Source of the DNA: Actinomadura oligospora ATCC 43269
Lineage (GTDB): Bacteria; Actinomycetota; Actinomycetes; Streptosporangiales; Streptosporangiaceae
DNA: 64,000 bases
Assembly: GCF_000518265.1 (NCBI RefSeq)
Contig: NZ_JADG01000007.1
Location: 1-64,000, forward strand
Direction: 5' to 3'
The stretch's first letter is position 1. The number at the start of each line of letters is the position of its first letter. A program made the translations under genes and the position numbers. The notes under the pieces are model-generated. The model did not search any database, was not told where the DNA came from, and saw nothing but the letters and a program-made list of their open reading frames with translations. Shown in pieces: positions 61,238-64,000 of this stretch.

Positions 61238-61597
61238 ATGAGGTGGCCGCGCAGGCGGAGGACCTGGCTCCGGCGGGGCGGCTCGGGGCCGGATTTGGGG
61301 TGGATGCTCGAATCCGACAGCCGTGAGGACGGGGAAGCCCACGTTTGGCGTGCGCGTGAGGCGATGGCCGAATCTCCCGTGACGGCGGGCTGGGTCCTCG
61401 ACGTCCGGCCTCAGCGCGTGGAGGGGTACATGGGCGTGTCACTGTGGGTCGCTCTGCTCGGCCTCGGGGGACGTGTGAGCGGGCGGCGGATCTGGATCGA
61501 GGTGTCCGGCGTTCAGGATCTTCTGGACGTCGCAGATCGGGTGCGTTCGCCGGAGTTCCGCGAGGGCATGGGCGAGTTCGGTGACACCTACATCTGA
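61238..61597 (+). CDS. Hypothetical protein, third gene of unknown three-gene unit
   Basis: A 119-residue protein from ATG 61238 in GTATGAGG, starting with an Arg-rich stretch (MRWPRRRRTWLRRGG). The C-terminal part looks folded (VEGYMGVSLWVALLGLGGRVS; SGVQDLLDVADRVRSPEFREG). Between genes two and three lies a 27-base gap. A hairpin (CGAGCC-tgagc-GGCTCG at 61649-61665) after the unit may end transcription. No family recognised. Confidence 0.6.
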   Translation: MRWPRRRRTWLRRGGSGPDLGWMLESDSREDGEAHVWRAREAMAESPVTAGWVLDVRPQRVEGYMGVSLWVALLGLGGRVSGRRIWIEVSGVQDLLDVADRVRSPEFREGMGEFGDTYI

Positions 61598-61692
61598 GCC
61601 GCGTCACAGGGCGATGAGATTTCGCGGGGGTGGTGGTCTGATCTGCCACGAGCCTGAGCGGCTCGGGTCACCTGTCTGGAAGGAAGCGGCTT

Positions 61693-62235
61693 ATGGCTTC
61701 TCTGGTTCTCAAGATGTCGGTCTCGCTCGACGGGTTTGTCGCACCGGCTGACGGGAGTGGCGACTGGATTGCTGCGGGAGGCTCGGATGACGCTCTGAGG
61801 TGGAGTGTCGAGACCGTGAGCAACGCGGGGGCGCACCTTATGGGCGCTGCCACCTATGCGGTGATGGCCTCTTACTGGCCTGGTGACTCCGGGCCGTTCG
61901 CCAAGCCGATGAACGAGATCCCCAAGGTCGTGTTCTCCGGCTCGCTCACGTCCGCCGACTGGGACGAGACGACGATCGTCGCCGGAGACCTGGCCGAGGC
62001 CATCACGCGGCTCAAGAAGGACGGCCCGGATGGGTACCTGCTCGCGCACGGCGGGGCACGATTCGCTCGGTCACTGGTCGCGACCGGCCTGATCGACGAG
62101 TACCGCCTTATCGTCCACCCCGTTGTCCTGGGCTCGGGCGAGCGGATCTTCCCCGCGCGCCTCGACATCACGCCGATCAGCACCACCGCCTTCAGTGGCG
62201 GGGCCGTCGCCCACGTCTTCGCGGCGCGCCCCTGA
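61693..62235 (+). CDS. Dihydrofolate-reductase-fold oxidoreductase (RibD C-terminal domain)
   Basis: A 180-residue protein of the RibD C-terminal/DHFR-like group. Blocks LVLKMSVSLDGFVAPADGSG, AHLMGAATYAVMASYWPG, DGYLLAHGGARFARSLVATGL and the PVVLGSGERIF ending match these NADPH-dependent reductases. The substrate is unknown. ATG 61693 lies after GGAAG. Its TGA (62233-62235) touches the TCA that is the convergent kinase stop, making TGATCA. Confidence 0.88.
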   Translation: MASLVLKMSVSLDGFVAPADGSGDWIAAGGSDDALRWSVETVSNAGAHLMGAATYAVMASYWPGDSGPFAKPMNEIPKVVFSGSLTSADWDETTIVAGDLAEAITRLKKDGPDGYLLAHGGARFARSLVATGLIDEYRLIVHPVVLGSGERIFPARLDITPISTTAFSGGAVAHVFAARP

Positions 62236-64000
62236 TCAGAGGCGCCAGAGGTGGATTTCGCCTCGGGTGTTGCCGCCGGCGAGCAGTTTGGTGTCAGGGC
62301 TGATCGCGACGGAGACGCCGGTGCCGGTGCCGAAGGTGCGGACGGCCTTGCCTGTGCTCGGGTCCCAGAGCTGGACCGTCGAGTCGCCTTGCTCGGCGGA
62401 GGTGGCCAGGTAGCGGCCGTCGCTGCTGTAGGCGACCTTGCCGGCGACGCCCCCGGGGAGGTCCCGGTGGAGTCTGCCGGCGGGCAGGTCCCAGATGCTG
62501 GCGCGGTTCTTGGCGCTGGTCGTGGCGATGGCGTTGCCGTCGGGACTGAAGGCGAGGCTCTTGATACTGCCGTGGGTTCCGATGCTGCCGGTCGGTTGCC
62601 GCCGGGCGACGTCCCAGAGGCGGATGCCGGAGCGTCCGCCGTACGCGAGCGTCCGGCCGTCGGGGCTGAAGGCCGGTTCCACGAAATCGCCCGCGTCGGG
62701 GGTGCTGAAGAGGAGCCGGCGGGTCGTGACGTCCCAGACGCGCACGTGGGAGACGATCGCCGCGCCGTTGCCGAACGTGAAGACGCCGACGGCGAGGGTG
62801 CTGCCGTCCGGGCTGAACACGGCAGACGTGGCGGACGCGCCGTCCGGATCGGGGAAGGTGGCGGTGACGCTGCGGGTGGCGAGGTCCCAGAGCTCGATCT
62901 CGTGTCTGTCGGAGTTCTCGGTGGCCAGCGTCCTGCCGTCGGGGCTGAACACCACCACGTGACGGGACTTGTCGGGGTTGCCGCTCTTCGGCTTGAGGGT
63001 CGCGGTCTGCGCCCCGGTGCGGGTGTCCCAGAGGCGGAGGGCGTCGTCGCCGTCGGCGCTGGCCAGGGTCTTCCCGTCCGGGCTGAACGCCACGCCCCAG
63101 ACGGCGTCGGAGTCGGTGTTGAGGACGCCGTCGGACGGCAGGGCCGTGGGGGTCGGGGACGACGACGCGTGCGACGGCGATCCGCCCGAAGTGAGTCCGT
63201 GGACAGCGAACGCGCCGCCCACCGCCAGAACCAGCGCGGCCCCGGCCGCGATGCCCACGATCCGTCCGCGCCGATCCCGGGGCTCACGAGGGTCGATCAG
63301 CGTCTCGCGGTGAGGGCCCGGAGGCGGGGAAGCGGGCGAGGTCGGCGCTGCTGACGCGCGCGGAGTGTTCAGGTGGACGGCGTCTGAGTTCGTCCCGGCG
63401 GGGGACACGGACACGCTCGGCGCGAGCGCGCTCGGCGCGGAGGGTGAGGGCGCGGACGACGCAGGCGCGCTCGGTACGGACGACGTAGGCGTGCTCGGCG
63501 CGGGCGGTGGGGGCGCGCTCGGCGCGGACGACGCAGGCGTGCTCGGCGCGGGTGGTGGGGGTGGTGCGAAGAGGGGGCGGACGGATTCGGCGGTGGGACG
63601 GGCTTCCGGTGCCTTGTGGAGGAGGGAGGTGATCGCCTCGGTGAGTGGTCCGGCGTTTGCGGGGTGGGGTGGGGGTTCGGTGGCTATGGCGACGAAGATG
63701 GCGCCGTGCGTGGGGCCCTCGAACGGGGGACGGCCCTCCACGGCGGCGTACAGGGTCGCGCCCAGGGACCACAGGTCCGAGGCGGCGGTGGCCGAATGGC
63801 CGCGGACCTGTTCCGGGGCCATGTACGCGGGCGTGCCCAGCAGGACGCCGGACTTCGTCAGCGTGGCGTCGCCGTCCAGCGCGGCGATGCCGAAGTCGGT
63901 GAGGATCGCGCGGTCGCCGTCGAGCAGCACGTTCGCCGGTTTGACGTCCCGGTGCACGATGCCCTGAGCGTGCGCGGCGGACAGCGCGTCGAGCATCTGC
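62236..64000 (-). CDS. Ser/Thr kinase with WD40 extracellular domain (5' end outside window)
   Basis: At least 588 residues of a Hanks-type kinase with its N-lobe beyond the right edge. The catalytic loop IVHRDVKPANVLL, DFG in LTDFGIAAL, and GTPAYMAPEQV are present. A Pro/Ser/Ala linker of about 75 residues (63390-63590) with a 48-bp duplication leads to one transmembrane helix (GIAAGAALVLAVGGAFAVHG) and then seven WD40-like blades (VAFSPDGKTLASADGDDALR; HVVVFSPDGRTLATENS; and so on to EIHLWRL). WD40 domains outside the membrane could bind a cell-wall ligand. Compare the other kinase at 43858. Confidence 0.92.
   Translation of the reverse strand, partial: QMLDALSAAHAQGIVHRDVKPANVLLDGDRAILTDFGIAALDGDATLTKSGVLLGTPAYMAPEQVRGHSATAASDLWSLGATLYAAVEGRPPFEGPTHGAIFVAIATEPPPHPANAGPLTEAITSLLHKAPEARPTAESVRPLFAPPPPPAPSTPASSAPSAPPPPAPSTPTSSVPSAPASSAPSPSAPSALAPSVSVSPAGTNSDAVHLNTPRASAAPTSPASPPPGPHRETLIDPREPRDRRGRIVGIAAGAALVLAVGGAFAVHGLTSGGSPSHASSSPTPTALPSDGVLNTDSDAVWGVAFSPDGKTLASADGDDALRLWDTRTGAQTATLKPKSGNPDKSRHVVVFSPDGRTLATENSDRHEIELWDLATRSVTATFPDPDGASATSAVFSPDGSTLAVGVFTFGNGAAIVSHVRVWDVTTRRLLFSTPDAGDFVEPAFSPDGRTLAYGGRSGIRLWDVARRQPTGSIGTHGSIKSLAFSPDGNAIATTSAKNRASIWDLPAGRLHRDLPGGVAGKVAYSSDGRYLATSAEQGDSTVQLWDPSTGKAVRTFGTGTGVSVAISPDTKLLAGGNTRGEIHLWRL
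63467..63562 (-). repeat. 48-bp tandem duplication in the kinase linker
   Basis: Two 48-bp copies (63467-63514, 63515-63562) encode a 16-residue Pro/Ser/Ala block of the type PPPPAPSTPxSSxPSA. The duplication stays in frame and only lengthens the linker. Confidence 0.85.

Noticed and set aside
61203..61241. A 12-codon frame (MRDANTLGGVPV) between unknown genes two and three
   Set aside because: Too short to judge and overlaps both neighbours; it may only aid coupling of translation.

Overview
The window comes from a high-GC actinomycete. The strong G/C bias at third codon positions, GTG/TTG starts, a class Ia ribonucleotide reductase behind a cobalamin riboswitch, an ECF42-type sigma factor with its DGPF partner, a SigE-like sigma factor and XRE/DUF397 gene groups all fit Streptosporangiales, perhaps Thermomonosporaceae (Actinomadura-like). 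The genus is an inference. No tRNA, rRNA, CRISPR array, prophage or secondary-metabolite cluster was recognised.

Layout. 0-0.5 kb: the end of an IS5-family element that appears to interrupt a DUF397 gene. 0.5-8.4 kb: small membrane proteins, a SnoaL-like protein with an SDR, an XRE regulator, an APC permease, a thioesterase and mannose-6-phosphate isomerase. 8.4-12.3 kb: nrdA-nrdB with a long leader holding a B12 riboswitch. 12.3-16.8 kb: a CopC copper module, a truncated haemoglobin, an SDR and the DGPF/ECF42 pair. 16.9-25.8 kb: an MFS exporter with a divergent LysR regulator, two AMP-forming acyl-CoA ligases, a LuxR-type regulator, an unknown protein, a glyoxalase-fold protein and a decayed serine hydrolase. 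25.8-32.5 kb: a divergent regulon for D-amino acids or their N-acyl forms (GntP/DsdX-type permease, N-acyl-D-aminoacylase and DSD1-type D-serine dehydratase on one side; PfkB kinase, IclR regulator and RidA on the other). 32.5-45.5 kb: FetB-like permease, polysaccharide deacetylase, MMPL transporter divergent from a two-component system, envelope proteins, a short Rho with a structured leader and a Ser/Thr kinase. 45.5-57 kb: glycan/glycolipid genes (flippase-like protein, PIG-L deacetylase, GT4), a SigE-like factor, two tandem SUKH-like paralogues, and an acyl-CoA catabolic group (two FadD19-type ligases, a MaoC hydratase, a lipid-transfer thiolase) around a 22-bp palindrome. 57-64 kb: YdcF, XRE/DUF397 genes, a three-gene unit of unknown function, a DHFR-like reductase and a WD40 Ser/Thr kinase running off the right edge.

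Three things stand out. First, short tandem duplications recur at the 3' ends of genes, most copying the stop codon (2733, 16812, 19056, 34181, 40291, 43792, 51297, with a weaker case at 6431). Second, the D-amino-acid regulon looks complete: uptake, deacylation, dehydration, imine clean-up and a regulator. Third, there is a Rho of only 427 residues, away from any prfA/rpmE context.
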